A stretch of DNA of 64,000 nt from Myxococcales bacterium (GTDB taxonomy: Bacteria > Myxococcota_A > Polyangia > Polyangiales > Polyangiaceae): the NCBI GenBank assembly GCA_004193285.1, contig SECP01000001.1, positions 186,001 through 250,000 of the forward strand. The letters run 5' to 3'. The position numbers and the translations under genes were made by a program. The notes beneath the pieces are model-generated. The model saw only the letters and a list, made by a program, of their open reading frames with translations. It made no database searches and was not told the origin of the DNA. Shown one piece after another: positions 15,705 to 25,524 of the stretch. Position 1 is the stretch's first letter. Every line of letters starts with the position of its first letter.

Positions 15705-16897
15705 GGCGCCGCCGGGGCCGCGCGCTCGGCGGCAGCAGGCTCGGCTGTGGGCGGCGCCGCTTCAGCGTTGGGAGGCTGCGCGGGCGCGGCGGGCGCGGCC
15801 GGCTCTGCGGGCGCCGCGGCCTCACTGAGCGGTGCGGGGTTCGGCGCCGGCTGCCGCTCTTCGCGGTACGCCCCTTGGGTGAGCCAAGCCGGCGTCTGGG
15901 GGAGCGTGAGATCGTACTCGACGCCCAAGGCTCGTGTCTCGCCGGTGCCGGCGAAGCGGTACGGCTCCAAGACCTGGAGGGTGCAGCTCCGGCCCAGCCC
16001 TTCTGCGGAAGCAACCGACGCTTTGCCGGTTCCTGAAATCGAGAGCACCAGGCGCGCGTTGCTGCTTTTCCCGCCGCATTTGGAGAGCGCTTCGCCCAGG
16101 TAGCCCATCAGCATGTTGTCGCTGAGGGTGTGGGTCTTGTCGAGCAAGCGCACGAAGTCAGGGTACTGGGCCTCGAAATCTTGAGCCGTGTTCGTGTACT
16201 CCACCAGCAGCAGCACCGGGTAGCCATGGAGCTTGGCGTCCGCGCTGGCGCTCGGGCCTGCGGGCACGAAGTACTGGAAAGGCGCGTGCATGATGAACAA
16301 ACGTGAGCGTTGCCAGCGCATCTTCGGATCCAGCTGCAGCTGATCGAGGTCGGCGCGCTCCACCGTCGCCACGATACCCTTGCTGTCTCCGAGCGTGGCT
16401 TCGGCCGAATCCAGCAAGCGCGTGGCGAAGCGCTTCTGGACGCCCAGCGCCGCCCGCCCGAATCCGACGAAGAGAGAGCGCGTGCCGCTACGACTGTCGA
16501 TCACGTCCTGAAGGAGGACTCGAAGCTCCTTGTTCGCCAGCTTTTCCCCGAGCACCAAGGTGCTGACCTCGAGCCGCGCGTTCGTGCGGCGATGCACGAA
16601 GACCAGATCCGGAAAGGGCAGGGTAGCAGTGGCGTCTGCCTTGTCGTCGTCGTTGTAGTCGAACTCGTACTTCAGCTCGTAGCCCTGCTTCCGCTCGAGA
16701 TCGCCAGAGACCTCCTTGCGCCGGTAGTTTTCCAGGCGCCAGTCATCCCCGAGGACCGAACGTGCTTTGTCGTCGTCGTACGTGACGGCGTAGGGGAAGG
16801 TCGGGTGCACCAATGCTCGACCGGCCGTGGTCGACCCCTTCACGCAACCCGCCGCCAATATCCCCAAGCTCAAGGCAAGCCACACCGGCGCTTTCAT
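15701..16897 (-). CDS. Predicted lipoprotein with Ala/Pro-rich C-terminal tail
   Basis: 398 residues. The signal sequence WLALSLGILAAGC gives a lipobox Cys at 18, so it is probably lipidated and exported. The body (about 19-340) has no domain I recognise. It includes an acidic DYNDDDKADATATLPF segment and a typical soluble alpha/beta composition. The last 55 residues are low-complexity Ala/Pro/Glu, perhaps a surface or peptidoglycan-spanning linker. The gene ends convergently on the PH-like gene with a 4-base overlap. The small protein gene ending at 16951 lies upstream in the same direction, 53 bases away. Confidence 0.6.
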   Translation of the reverse strand: MKAPVWLALSLGILAAGCVKGSTTAGRALVHPTFPYAVTYDDDKARSVLGDDWRLENYRRKEVSGDLERKQGYELKYEFDYNDDDKADATATLPFPDLVFVHRRTNARLEVSTLVLGEKLANKELRVLLQDVIDSRSGTRSLFVGFGRAALGVQKRFATRLLDSAEATLGDSKGIVATVERADLDQLQLDPKMRWQRSRLFIMHAPFQYFVPAGPSASADAKLHGYPVLLLVEYTNTAQDFEAQYPDFVRLLDKTHTLSDNMLMGYLGEALSKCGGKSSNARLVLSISGTGKASVASAEGLGRSCTLQVLEPYRFAGTGETRALGVEYDLTLPQTPAWLTQGAYREERQPAPNPAPLSEAAAPAEPAAPAAPAQPPNAEAAPPTAEPAAAERAAPAAP

Positions 16898-16950
16898 TCT
16901 TTTCCGACCTCGGCCGGATGAAAAGCGCGGGCAGACGAAAAGGCAAGCCG

Positions 16951-17466
16951 CTAAGGGGCGGCCGGCGCGTCGAAATAGCTGTCGTCCGGGTCCAGCAGCA
17001 GGATTATGGCGCGGCGCGCGCCGAGGGCTGGCACGTCGGTCTGGGGGCGACGCACGACGTACAGACCCTCCTCTCGCGTGGAGCGTTTGACCGCGACCTC
17101 GACGGCGCGCCCCGACTCGAGCAGCTGCCGGATCGCGGCGTCTTCCGCAGCGCGGCGGCCGCCTGCCGCAGGCGCGACGATGCTCGCGGGGGGCGCGACG
17201 GGCGCCACCGCCGGCGGCGCGGCAGAGCTGCCGACTTCGGTCGCCAAATCGGCTGCGGCGCGGGCTAGTGCCACCGCGCGCTGCTCGCTACCAGCTTGGT
17301 CTGCGCCGTCGGCGGCTCGACGCAGGTGATTGAGAGCCTCGCGCAGCTCACCGCGCTCGAGCTCACTGCGCGCTCGAGCGAGGCTGCTCTTCACGGGCTC
17401 GGGGTCGCTACGCTCGGAGCTGGGAATGACGAAAGAGACGAGGGAGTGCGGGATGGATAGGGTCAT
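16951..17466 (-). CDS. Small protein of unknown function downstream of the giant TPR gene
   Basis: 171 residues from the ATG at 17466, seven bases past the TPR gene stop; an in-frame upstream extension lies wholly inside the TPR gene and is Ser/Arg noise. Residues 25-70 form a helical repeat-like segment (ARARSELERGELREALNHLRRAADGADQAGSEQ) resembling one or two TPR-type helices. An Ala/Pro-rich linker follows, then a C-terminal part with REEGLYVVRRPQTDVPALG and an acidic PDDSYFD end. No signal peptide. Position suggests co-transcription with, and perhaps a partner role for, the TPR protein. Confidence 0.6.
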   Translation of the reverse strand: MTLSIPHSLVSFVIPSSERSDPEPVKSSLARARSELERGELREALNHLRRAADGADQAGSEQRAVALARAAADLATEVGSSAAPPAVAPVAPPASIVAPAAGGRRAAEDAAIRQLLESGRAVEVAVKRSTREEGLYVVRRPQTDVPALGARRAIILLLDPDDSYFDAPAAP

Positions 17467-17473
17467 GCGGTAC

Positions 17474-20400
17474 TCAATGCAGCGCGAGCTCGTCGAGCAG
17501 TTGCTTGGCGGCAGCGAGGTGGGGGTTTTCTTCCAACGCGCGGAGCGCCATCCGTTTGGCGTTGGTCTTTTTTCCGTGGTGCTGCTCGATGCGCGCGAGC
17601 TGGAAGTAGCCCCGAGCGAAGTCCAAGGCTCGCGCCTCCGCTCCCTCTCGGGCGCCTTGCTCACGCTGGGCGATGAGCACACGCAGCGCGCCCGCCGCCG
17701 TCTCCAGCCGATCCATGTCGATGGCGAGCAGACCCAGCAGCAGCGCCGTATCCAGATCGGTCTTGTCGAGCTGATGAGCCTCGGTGAGCAGCGGGAGCGC
17801 TTCGGCCAGCTCGTCTTGCTCGAGCCACAGATCCGCAGCCAAACGGAGGCAGCGCGAGAGCCCTTTGCCGCGCCTCCTCTCCTTGCTCCCCAGGTAATCG
17901 TCGAGCAGAGCTCGAGCCGCCGTGCGGTCGCCGGCGCCGAGCCTCAGCCGAGCTAGCACGAGCGTTGCCTCCGCGGATGCCGGGTCGACAGCGCGCGCCT
18001 CGTCCGCGAGCTCGCGCGCCGATTCCACGTCACCGGCCGCCAGCCGCAGCTCCGCCGCCTCCACCAATAGCGCGGCGCGCTTCTGTGGTCTCGGCTCCTG
18101 GTCCGCGACTCGTCGCAGCAGCGGCGCCGCGAGCTCCGGCTTTCCGCAATCCACGCAAAGCGCGCTCAATCTTACGACGAGCTCGGGAGCGACCTCCGCA
18201 CCCTCATGCTGCAGGCGTTGAAAGAGCGAAAGCGCCTGCTCGAGGTCCGAACGCGTCAGCGAAAGCTCGAGCGCGCGCCCGAGCACGCTGCGGTCGTGAG
18301 GGTAGCGCGATAGCCAGCCTTCGAGGGCAGCGGCCAAGCCGGTGGTCGCTCCCGAAAGCTCGCAGGCTCGAGCCAGTTGTTGCCAGGCGGCACTCGGCGC
18401 GTCCGGATGGGTGACCAGCGCTTCCAGGCGCGTCGTGGCTTTTGCAACGCTTTCTTCGTCACCGAGCTCGAGCAAGCGCCGCGCCAGCTCCAGGCGACCT
18501 TTTGCAGCATCTGCTGGAGCCAGGTCCTCCTCGGCTCGCGACAACAGTTGCTCTGCTTCCGCAAGCGGTAGGAAAGCGAGGCTCGCCGCCAGCAACTTCG
18601 AGCGCGCTGCGCCACCGGGCTCGCCGGGGCGGTCCACTACCGCCCCAACCGCAGCGCGCTCGGCGCGCTCCTGGGACGCCGTGGAGATGGCGCGCCCGTG
18701 GTGGCGCAGCTCCGAGAGCGCTACCAGCGCCTCCGCGACGGCGCGCGCGTCCCCCTCGCGCGCCAGCAGCTCCGCGGCAGCGCGTTCCGCCGGCTCCCAC
18801 AGCTCGTGAACGAGCAGCGCTCGAGTGAGCGCGAGCAGCTCCTCCACGTCGTCCAGCGCCGCCTCGAAGCCGGACTCCAGGAGCTGCGTGGCGGCTGCGT
18901 CGTCCTCACGCCGGCGCTTGATCACCGCAAGCTCCACGTACACCGTCGCGCGCCGTAACTCGGCCGCGTTGCCGCCTCCGTGGAGCAGGAGCAGCAGCGT
19001 CCGGTAGCCTTGCTCGGCGCGCTCCCATTCCTGGCGCGCGGCGGCTCCGGCGGCCCCCGCGCGCTGAGCTTCCACGTCCGTCGGGTAGCGCTTGGCGGCC
19101 TCGGTGAGCAGCTCGTGGGCCGCGTCGCGGTCTCCCGAGGCTTCCAGCGCGTGCGCCAGCGCTAGCTGCACCGGCTTCCGCGTGGGCGGAAATTGCTCGC
19201 CGAAGAAGTCGAGCTGATGCCGAAGGACGCGCAGCCCGCCCTCCGGGAGACCCACCGAGTCCAGCAACGTGGCGAGCTTGAGCGCGCGAGCGGTATCCTC
19301 GCGGAACACCGACGGCTGCCGCAGGAAGACCTCGCCCGCGGCGCGAGCGTCGCTCGCTCGAAGGTGCGACTCAATCGCCGCGAGGGGATCCTTTAGCTCG
19401 TCAACCTGTAGGCGTGCGAGCCGGGAGTAGAGCGAAGGCTCCGCGAGCGAGGCGGCCCGCGCCTGCAGGGCTTTCGCGAGCTGCTCGAAGCGACCGGTCC
19501 GGGTCAGCACGCGGGCGAGCGCCTCGAACGCGGCAGAGTCCGAGATGCCGAGCTCAGCGAACGTGTCGAGCGCGGCGTCTGGCTCGAGCGCGAAGAGCGC
19601 CTCGTAGCAGTGGGTCGTGCGGGTCGTGTCCTCGAGCCGCTCGCTCGCTATATCCGCCGCGCGCCGGAGTAGCCGGCGCTGGGCTGTGCGCTCCAGCTCC
19701 GAGTCGGCCGCTTCCAGGTAAGCTTCGACCAGCTCCGCCCAGGCGCCGAGCTTTTGCGCCAGCTTCTCCAGACGCTTGCGCTCCGGCTCCGCTAGGGTTG
19801 CCCAAAACGCGAGCCGCGCCGCTGCAAAAGCGGCTGGCACATCGCCGAGCTCACGCTCACAGAGCCGCGACAGCGCGCTGAGCCTCGCGCAGCGGTCTCG
19901 GAAATCCAGCTCCAGGGCAAGCTCTGCGCGGAGGACGCGCGCGACCTCTTCCGGCTTAGCTTGCTCCGAGTAGGCAGCGCGCAGCAGCTCCGCGCAGCGC
20001 TCTCCGCATGCGCGGCAGGCCGGCTCCGACCAAAGCTCGGTGCAGCGCGCGAACGTCGCTTCGAAGAGCGGTTCGGCGGCGGCTGGGTCCAGCTCCTTGA
20101 GGCGACCGACGGCCGCGAGCGCTTCCTCCATCGCGCCGAGCTCGAGGGCGAGGCGGCAGATTCGGGCTTCGATGACGGCGCGCTGCTCTGGCTTCGACCG
20201 CGCCGCACGGCGCTCCAGGTGGGCCATCTGCGAAGCTCGATCGCCCGCCTGCTGGTAGAGCCGTTCGAGCGCGTGGTCGACGCGGGCGTCCTCCGGCGTG
20301 AGCTCGAGGAAAGCTTCCCAGTAACGCACCGCGCGGCTTCGATCTTGGGCGACGTCGCGCGCGGCGATGGCCGCTTCGTCGAGCCAGCGGGCGCGCTCCT

Positions 20401-22138
20401 CCGTGCTGGCCGCGCCCCCCATCGCGCGCTCGTAAAGCTCGAAGAGCTCTGGCCAACGACCCTCGGCGCTGTGCGTGAGCTTCAGCCGGTCCACCGCCCA
20501 TCGCGCGCTCGGGTCGTGCTCCAGCACTCCCTCGAGTAGCTCCGGGTCGAGCTCGTGGCCGAGGTCCCGGAGGTGATTGGCCGCGAGGAGCCCGCCGCCG
20601 CCATCGCCAGCCGCGAAGCGCAAACGGGCGAGCTTGTGCCAAATGTCCACCCGCTCCGGCGCGAGCTCTGCGGCTCGGGTCAGCACGCCCGCAGCCGCTG
20701 CGGGGTCCCCGACTTCCGTCTCCTCGAAGCCCGCCCACTCGAACAAGACCGTCGCGCGATCCGCGCCGTGGTGCTCCCGCCATTCGAAGAGCCAGCGCTG
20801 CTGCCCCTGCCGCCAGTCGCTCGCCGAGTTCGCGTCGATGAGGGATTGGAAAGCGTGGACGTCCTCGGCGGCGGCGCTGTCCCCGATGAGCCGGCGGTAG
20901 ATTTCGGCTGCCTCGTCGTCACGATCTTGGGCCGCGAACAGACGCGCGCTCTCGCGAAGTAGCCGTGCGGAGAGCGCGCCCTCCTCCGGCGTGAGTCGCC
21001 ACAGCACGCTGTCGACCAGCTCGGAGAGCTCGTCGGCCGCGCAGGCGCGCTCGGCGTCCGGCGCGATGCTCAGTAGTAGCTCGGCCGCTTGGGTTGCGGC
21101 TGCATCCGCGCGAAGCAGCACGCTGAACGCCTCCGTCACTCCTGCGAAGTTGCCCACGCTGGCGCGCAGCTCCACCAGGCGTGCCGCCGCGTTCAAATGG
21201 TCCGGCAGCATGTTCAACAGCCGTTCGTACGCGCGCTCGGCGTCGTCGCGCTCGCCAGCCTCCAAGAAAGCTTGGGCGGAAGCGAGCCAGGCGCCGGCCG
21301 CGGCCGCGAGATCCGCGCGCCTCGTGTGCTGGAGCTCCGCCAGCTGGTCCAGCGCCCGCCCGCGCGCTTGGCTGCTCGCCGCCACCTCCACCCGCTTTTG
21401 CAGCACCTGGGTCAGACGCGGCACGTCTTCGGCTCGATCGAACAAGCGCTCCAATAGGTCCAGCGAGGCGTCGCTTTGGAACGCGCTCAGGTCTGCCGGT
21501 ATGGCCCGCGCGCCCTCGTCGGCGCGGCCCTCTTTGAGCCAGCGCTCGCCGAGCTTGAGGAGCGCGGCGCGAGCGTCCTCGCCCCCGCTCTTCAGTACGG
21601 ACAGCAGCGACTCCTCCGCGTCGCGCAGCCGAGGCAGCTGCGCGAGCCGCTCCGTGAGCCCCACCACCGCTGGCGTCGCGGCGGGTGAGCCCTGCAGCAT
21701 GTGCAGCGCGCGCTCGAGCAATTGACGAGCGCGCTCGTCGCTGCCCGCCGAGGTCGCTGCGAGCGCGTAGCGGTCCGCCAGCTCCGCGAACGACTCGCTC
21801 GCGAGCCAGAGCGGCTCGGCGATGGCGAGAGCTCGTTCGTTGGCTGGCTCGAGCTCGAGCGCGCGCGTGGCCGCGCTCAACGTGAGCTCTTCGTCTTCGC
21901 GCTCCGACGCGAGCCACGCGGCTTGAAGCGACGTTTCCACGCGCACGGCGGGAGGAAGTGACGCCCACTGCTCGGATTCGAAGAGCGCCGCAGGCTCCGT
22001 GCCTTCGAGCAGCGTCTCCGCGATTTGCTCTGGGTCGGTGCCCGCCGCCGCCATCACCGCCGCGCTGTCGAGGCGCTGACGCAAATCGTCGCTCGACCGG
22101 GAAAATTCTGACTGGAGCGCACTCGCCAAGTCGTCCAC
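17474..22138 (-). CDS. Giant tetratricopeptide-repeat protein
   Basis: 1,554 residues made almost entirely of helical TPR-like repeats from end to end (e.g. SAATRALELEPANERALAIAE, LTEAAKRYPTDVEAQRAGAAG, LTEAHQLDKTDLDTALLLGLL). It has no signal peptide or membrane segment, so it should be cytoplasmic. TPR solenoids of this size act as protein-binding scaffolds. Similar large TPR proteins are common in myxobacteria, some linked to motility or the cell envelope, but no specific orthologue is claimed. Start choice: a GAGGAGG site lies directly before a TTG at 22144 but is ideally spaced (6 bases) from the GTG at 22138, so I take the latter. The next gene follows within seven bases. Confidence 0.8.
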   Translation of the reverse strand: MDDLASALQSEFSRSSDDLRQRLDSAAVMAAAGTDPEQIAETLLEGTEPAALFESEQWASLPPAVRVETSLQAAWLASEREDEELTLSAATRALELEPANERALAIAEPLWLASESFAELADRYALAATSAGSDERARQLLERALHMLQGSPAATPAVVGLTERLAQLPRLRDAEESLLSVLKSGGEDARAALLKLGERWLKEGRADEGARAIPADLSAFQSDASLDLLERLFDRAEDVPRLTQVLQKRVEVAASSQARGRALDQLAELQHTRRADLAAAAGAWLASAQAFLEAGERDDAERAYERLLNMLPDHLNAAARLVELRASVGNFAGVTEAFSVLLRADAAATQAAELLLSIAPDAERACAADELSELVDSVLWRLTPEEGALSARLLRESARLFAAQDRDDEAAEIYRRLIGDSAAAEDVHAFQSLIDANSASDWRQGQQRWLFEWREHHGADRATVLFEWAGFEETEVGDPAAAAGVLTRAAELAPERVDIWHKLARLRFAAGDGGGGLLAANHLRDLGHELDPELLEGVLEHDPSARWAVDRLKLTHSAEGRWPELFELYERAMGGAASTEERARWLDEAAIAARDVAQDRSRAVRYWEAFLELTPEDARVDHALERLYQQAGDRASQMAHLERRAARSKPEQRAVIEARICRLALELGAMEEALAAVGRLKELDPAAAEPLFEATFARCTELWSEPACRACGERCAELLRAAYSEQAKPEEVARVLRAELALELDFRDRCARLSALSRLCERELGDVPAAFAAARLAFWATLAEPERKRLEKLAQKLGAWAELVEAYLEAADSELERTAQRRLLRRAADIASERLEDTTRTTHCYEALFALEPDAALDTFAELGISDSAAFEALARVLTRTGRFEQLAKALQARAASLAEPSLYSRLARLQVDELKDPLAAIESHLRASDARAAGEVFLRQPSVFREDTARALKLATLLDSVGLPEGGLRVLRHQLDFFGEQFPPTRKPVQLALAHALEASGDRDAAHELLTEAAKRYPTDVEAQRAGAAGAAARQEWERAEQGYRTLLLLLHGGGNAAELRRATVYVELAVIKRRREDDAAATQLLESGFEAALDDVEELLALTRALLVHELWEPAERAAAELLAREGDARAVAEALVALSELRHHGRAISTASQERAERAAVGAVVDRPGEPGGAARSKLLAASLAFLPLAEAEQLLSRAEEDLAPADAAKGRLELARRLLELGDEESVAKATTRLEALVTHPDAPSAAWQQLARACELSGATTGLAAALEGWLSRYPHDRSVLGRALELSLTRSDLEQALSLFQRLQHEGAEVAPELVVRLSALCVDCGKPELAAPLLRRVADQEPRPQKRAALLVEAAELRLAAGDVESARELADEARAVDPASAEATLVLARLRLGAGDRTAARALLDDYLGSKERRRGKGLSRCLRLAADLWLEQDELAEALPLLTEAHQLDKTDLDTALLLGLLAIDMDRLETAAGALRVLIAQREQGAREGAEARALDFARGYFQLARIEQHHGKKTNAKRMALRALEENPHLAAAKQLLDELALH

Positions 22139-22252
22139 CGGCAACCTCCTCGCGGGGCGCGCTCACGGAGCGCACCAAGAGCCAAACGACGCAGTGATCG
22201 AAGCCTGTAGATGGAGGAGTGTCCGGAGCGGCTTTCCACGGCGCGCTTTACC

Positions 22253-22272
22253 AAAATCGAAGAAAATCGAAG
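22253..22272. repeat. Tandem AAAATCGAAG x2
   Basis: Two perfect head-to-tail copies of a 10-base AT-rich unit lie in the divergent region between the TPR gene and the pectinesterase gene. The helical period suggests a possible regulator-binding site. It may also be chance. Confidence 0.4.
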
Positions 22273-22357
22273 GCTCAGCGGATGTGAGTTGCGCGAGCGA
22301 CGCGGCTCGTGCATACATCCTCTTCACAACTCAGCGGGTGTCAGGAGCTACTGCTCG

Positions 22358-23872
22358 ATGTCTACGCCCGCGTTCCGAGTTTCATACTTTCGCCCGCTGT
22401 TTTTCGCGCTCACTGCGTCTGCCTGCGGCGGCGTTTGCCTCACCACGTCCGCTTGCGGAGAGAGTGAGCCGTCTTCACCAGCGCCCAGCGGCGCAAGCGG
22501 GTCCACCAGCGTCGGTGGAAGTGCGAGCGGCGCCGCGACGGGGGGCGGCGCCGCGGGCACTGCTTCCGCGGGCGGTGCGGCGGCGGGCAGCACGGCGGCA
22601 GGTACGGCTGGTCAGAGCGCCGGCACGGGCGGCAGCGGTGGTAGCGGCGGCACGGCCGGCACCGCGAGCAGCGGCGGCTCCGCGGGCAACGCTACCGGCG
22701 GCGCCGGGGGCGCAGGAGGCACCGGCGGCGCCGGAGGCACCGGCGGGGGAGTACCGACGACGGGCACGGCGACGCGCCCCCTGCTGACCGCGGAGGCGGC
22801 GGCAGGTTTCACGGTGGCCAAGTACCTGGAAAAGGCGGGGCCGGTAACGGCGCCGGTTGCGGACAACTGGGATCCGACGGCCGGGGTCGACATCACGAGC
22901 CTCACGCCCACCTACCGAGTCGCCGCGACGGGCGGGACCGACACGACGATTCAGGGAGCGATCACCAAGGCGGTCACCGCGGGCGGCACCGCACGCGTGG
23001 CGATCGAGGTGGCGGACGGCACGTACCGGGAGGTCGTGTGCGTCCCGAGCGCCGCGCCCCCCATCACCCTGTACAGTAAGAACCCCAATGCGAGCGCGAC
23101 GCGCATCGTGTTCGACAACTACAACGGCAAGCCCAAGGACGCGCAGACCCCTGCGAACCCGTGCAACCCCGCGCTCGGTGACCTCACCCACGGGACCAGC
23201 GGCAGCCCCACCTTCGCCGCCTACGCGGCCGGATTTCAGGCCAAAAACCTGACCATCGAGAACGACACGGACGAGACCGGCATCACGAGCAACGTGCAAG
23301 CGGTGGCGCTCGCGACCCAGGGCGACAAGCAAATTTACGACAACGTGCGGCTGCTCGGAAATCAAGACACGTTCTTCGTGAAGTCGCCCAACGCCGCCAC
23401 CATCACCCGCGTCTACGTGACGAAGAGCTTCATCCAGGGTGATACGGATTTCGTCTTTGGTCGCGGCACCCTCGTGATCGACGCCTCCGAGATTCACTTC
23501 GTCAGCTCGCGCCAAGGCTCCAAGGGCTACCCGATCGTGCCGAGCACGGACGCGCGCAACCCCTTCGGCATCTTGGTGAACAAGAGCAAGTTCACCGCGG
23601 ACGCCGCCACGACCGCGAGCGCGGTCCACCTCGGGCGAGCTTGGGACGAGAGCGGCAAGGACGTCGCTACCTACGCTACCCTCGTCGCCAGCGGCGTTTA
23701 TCCGAACGGCCAAGCCGTGATCCGCGAGTCCGAGCTCGGGGCTCACGTGCGGCTCGCGGACCCGTGGGCGCCGGCCGCCACGACGAGCCGCCCGTACAGC
23801 GCGGTGGCAGGCGCGCTGCCTGCCAACCGCCTGTACGAGTACGCCAACACCGGCCCCGGCGCGGCTCCCTGA
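22358..23872 (+). CDS. Secreted pectinesterase-family (CE8) carbohydrate esterase
   Basis: 504 residues from the ATG at 22358, preceded by an AGGAG site; upstream in-frame sequence is not signal-like. An N-terminal hydrophobic signal has Cys residues at 23, 27 and 33 but only weak lipobox context, so secretion is clear and lipidation is not. A Gly/Ser/Ala/Thr-rich linker runs from about 40 to 135. The right-handed beta-helix domain follows, with the family catalytic set: GNQDTFF (Gln/Asp, near 334-340), GDTDFVFG (Asp, near 361) and HLGRAW (Arg, near 425; usually LGRPW). The enzyme removes methyl esters from pectin, implying contact with plant-derived material or a related polymer. Confidence 0.85.
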   Translation: MSTPAFRVSYFRPLFFALTASACGGVCLTTSACGESEPSSPAPSGASGSTSVGGSASGAATGGGAAGTASAGGAAAGSTAAGTAGQSAGTGGSGGSGGTAGTASSGGSAGNATGGAGGAGGTGGAGGTGGGVPTTGTATRPLLTAEAAAGFTVAKYLEKAGPVTAPVADNWDPTAGVDITSLTPTYRVAATGGTDTTIQGAITKAVTAGGTARVAIEVADGTYREVVCVPSAAPPITLYSKNPNASATRIVFDNYNGKPKDAQTPANPCNPALGDLTHGTSGSPTFAAYAAGFQAKNLTIENDTDETGITSNVQAVALATQGDKQIYDNVRLLGNQDTFFVKSPNAATITRVYVTKSFIQGDTDFVFGRGTLVIDASEIHFVSSRQGSKGYPIVPSTDARNPFGILVNKSKFTADAATTASAVHLGRAWDESGKDVATYATLVASGVYPNGQAVIRESELGAHVRLADPWAPAATTSRPYSAVAGALPANRLYEYANTGPGAAP

Positions 23873-23890
23873 GGCTCGCCTGCGGCGCCT

Positions 23891-25495
23891 TCAAGCGCCG
23901 GCGGCCGCGGACACACCAAGGCGTGGAAACAGCGGCGGGCCGCTTTTAGGACGGAAGCGGCCCTCGAGACCAAACCGCGCGAGCGAGAGATCTCGCCGCT
24001 GCGCCGCCGAAACGCCTAGCCGCTGCAGGATTTCTGCAGCGCCTTTGGGCAAGAATGGGGCGAGCAGCACGGCGGTGACGCGCAGCGCTTCGCACAGGCG
24101 CCACAAGACGTGCGCGAGCTGCGCCTTCAGGTCCGCCGCGGCCTCCCGCGTCCTTGCGGAGGCTACCCGTCGGCAGAGCGTCCACGGCTCCTGAGCGTCT
24201 GCGTAGCGGTTCGCCGACGCCACCAGCTCGAAGACGCCGCCGAGAGCGCGATGAAGGGCAAAGTCGTCGAAGCCGCTCTTCACGGTCGCGAGCGCGCTCT
24301 CCGCCGCTTCGCGCAAGGCTCGGTCCGCGTCGCTCTCGGCGGCGACGCCGACGTGCACGTCGAGGTCGGGGTAGCGGAGCGCGAGCGCGATGGTCCGCTG
24401 CAGCAGGTTGCCGAGCTTGCCCGCGAGCTCGACATCGTGAGCCTGGACCAGCCGGGCCAAGTCGAAGTCGCTGTCTTTGGTGCTGTGCAAGTGCCGCAAG
24501 AAATAGAAGCGCACCGCGGAAACGCCGACCTGCTCCACCAGCTCGAAGGGACTCACGGTGTTGCCGAGTGACTTGCCAATCTTCACGCCCTGCGCGGTAA
24601 CGAAGCCGTGAGTCTTGATCGCGGTGGGGAGGGTCAGGCCGGCGCTCAGCAAGATTGCCGGCCAATACACGGCGTGGAAGCGCAGCACGTCTTTACCGAT
24701 GAGGTGCTCGCGTGCGCTTCCGGGCTCGTAAAACCCAGAAAATTTGGCGTAATTCTCCGGAAATTCCGAGAGCGATAGGTAGCTTGCCAGCGCGTCGAAC
24801 CACACGTAGATGACCTGGGAAGGGTCGCCCGGTACCAGCAAGCCCCAGCCCCTCGCGCGGCTTTGGCTGCGCGAGACGCTGAAGTCCGACAAGCCCGAAC
24901 GCACGAAGCTCAGCACCTCCGCGTGCCGCTCGCGCGGCTCGACGCGCAACGCGCCGCTCTCCAGCGCCGCGAGCAGGGGCGCTTGGTACCGCGACAAGCG
25001 GAAGAACCAATTTCTTTCTGCGATTGGCTCCGGCTCCTCGCGGTGGGCAGTGCACTTGCCGTCGACCAGCTCCTCTTCGGCGACGAAGGCTTCGCAGCCC
25101 GCGCAGTACAGGCCCCGGTACTCGCTTTGATACAGGTCCCCCGCGTCGTGGCAGCGGCGCCATAGCTCTTGCACGCACGGCGCGTGGCGCGCGTCACGCG
25201 AGGTGTGCAGGTAGTCGTCGAAGCGAACCCCGAGCGCCTTGGAGAGCGCGCGGAAGTGGTCGCCGTGCTCGCGGACGAGCTCGCTCGTGGCGATGCCGCG
25301 CGCCTCGGCCGCGCGTGCGTTCTTGGTGCTGTGGTCGTCGGTGCCGCCGGTGAAGCGCACGGCGCGCCCACGCTGCCGTGCGTGGCGGGCGAGCGCGTCA
25401 CCGAGCAAGAGCTCGAGCGCGTGCCCGATGTGGGGCCGAGCGTTGACGTACGGGATGGCGGTGGTCAAAAATAGCGGAAAATGAGCGTCGTTCAT
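23891..25495 (-). CDS. metG: Methionyl-tRNA synthetase
   Basis: 534 residues. It charges tRNA-Met with methionine. Visible marks are the class I HIGH motif in ARPHIGHALE, GTDDHSTKN, a zinc knuckle (YCAGCEAF ... GKCTAH), YVWFDALASYLS, and the KMSKS-type loop, here reading VKIGKSLGN. The anticodon-binding helix has NRYADAQEPW. It lacks the C-terminal tRNA-binding (Arc1p/EMAP) domain found in longer MetG, so it is of the short type. A GAGGA site precedes the ATG. Its leader holds a strong hairpin with an alternative partner (see 25525-25577). It ends just past the convergent pectinesterase stop. Confidence 0.92.
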   Translation of the reverse strand: MNDAHFPLFLTTAIPYVNARPHIGHALELLLGDALARHARQRGRAVRFTGGTDDHSTKNARAAEARGIATSELVREHGDHFRALSKALGVRFDDYLHTSRDARHAPCVQELWRRCHDAGDLYQSEYRGLYCAGCEAFVAEEELVDGKCTAHREEPEPIAERNWFFRLSRYQAPLLAALESGALRVEPRERHAEVLSFVRSGLSDFSVSRSQSRARGWGLLVPGDPSQVIYVWFDALASYLSLSEFPENYAKFSGFYEPGSAREHLIGKDVLRFHAVYWPAILLSAGLTLPTAIKTHGFVTAQGVKIGKSLGNTVSPFELVEQVGVSAVRFYFLRHLHSTKDSDFDLARLVQAHDVELAGKLGNLLQRTIALALRYPDLDVHVGVAAESDADRALREAAESALATVKSGFDDFALHRALGGVFELVASANRYADAQEPWTLCRRVASARTREAAADLKAQLAHVLWRLCEALRVTAVLLAPFLPKGAAEILQRLGVSAAQRRDLSLARFGLEGRFRPKSGPPLFPRLGVSAAAGA

Positions 25496-25524
25496 GGGGT
25501 CCTCGGTTCGGTGGAGGAGCCGCC

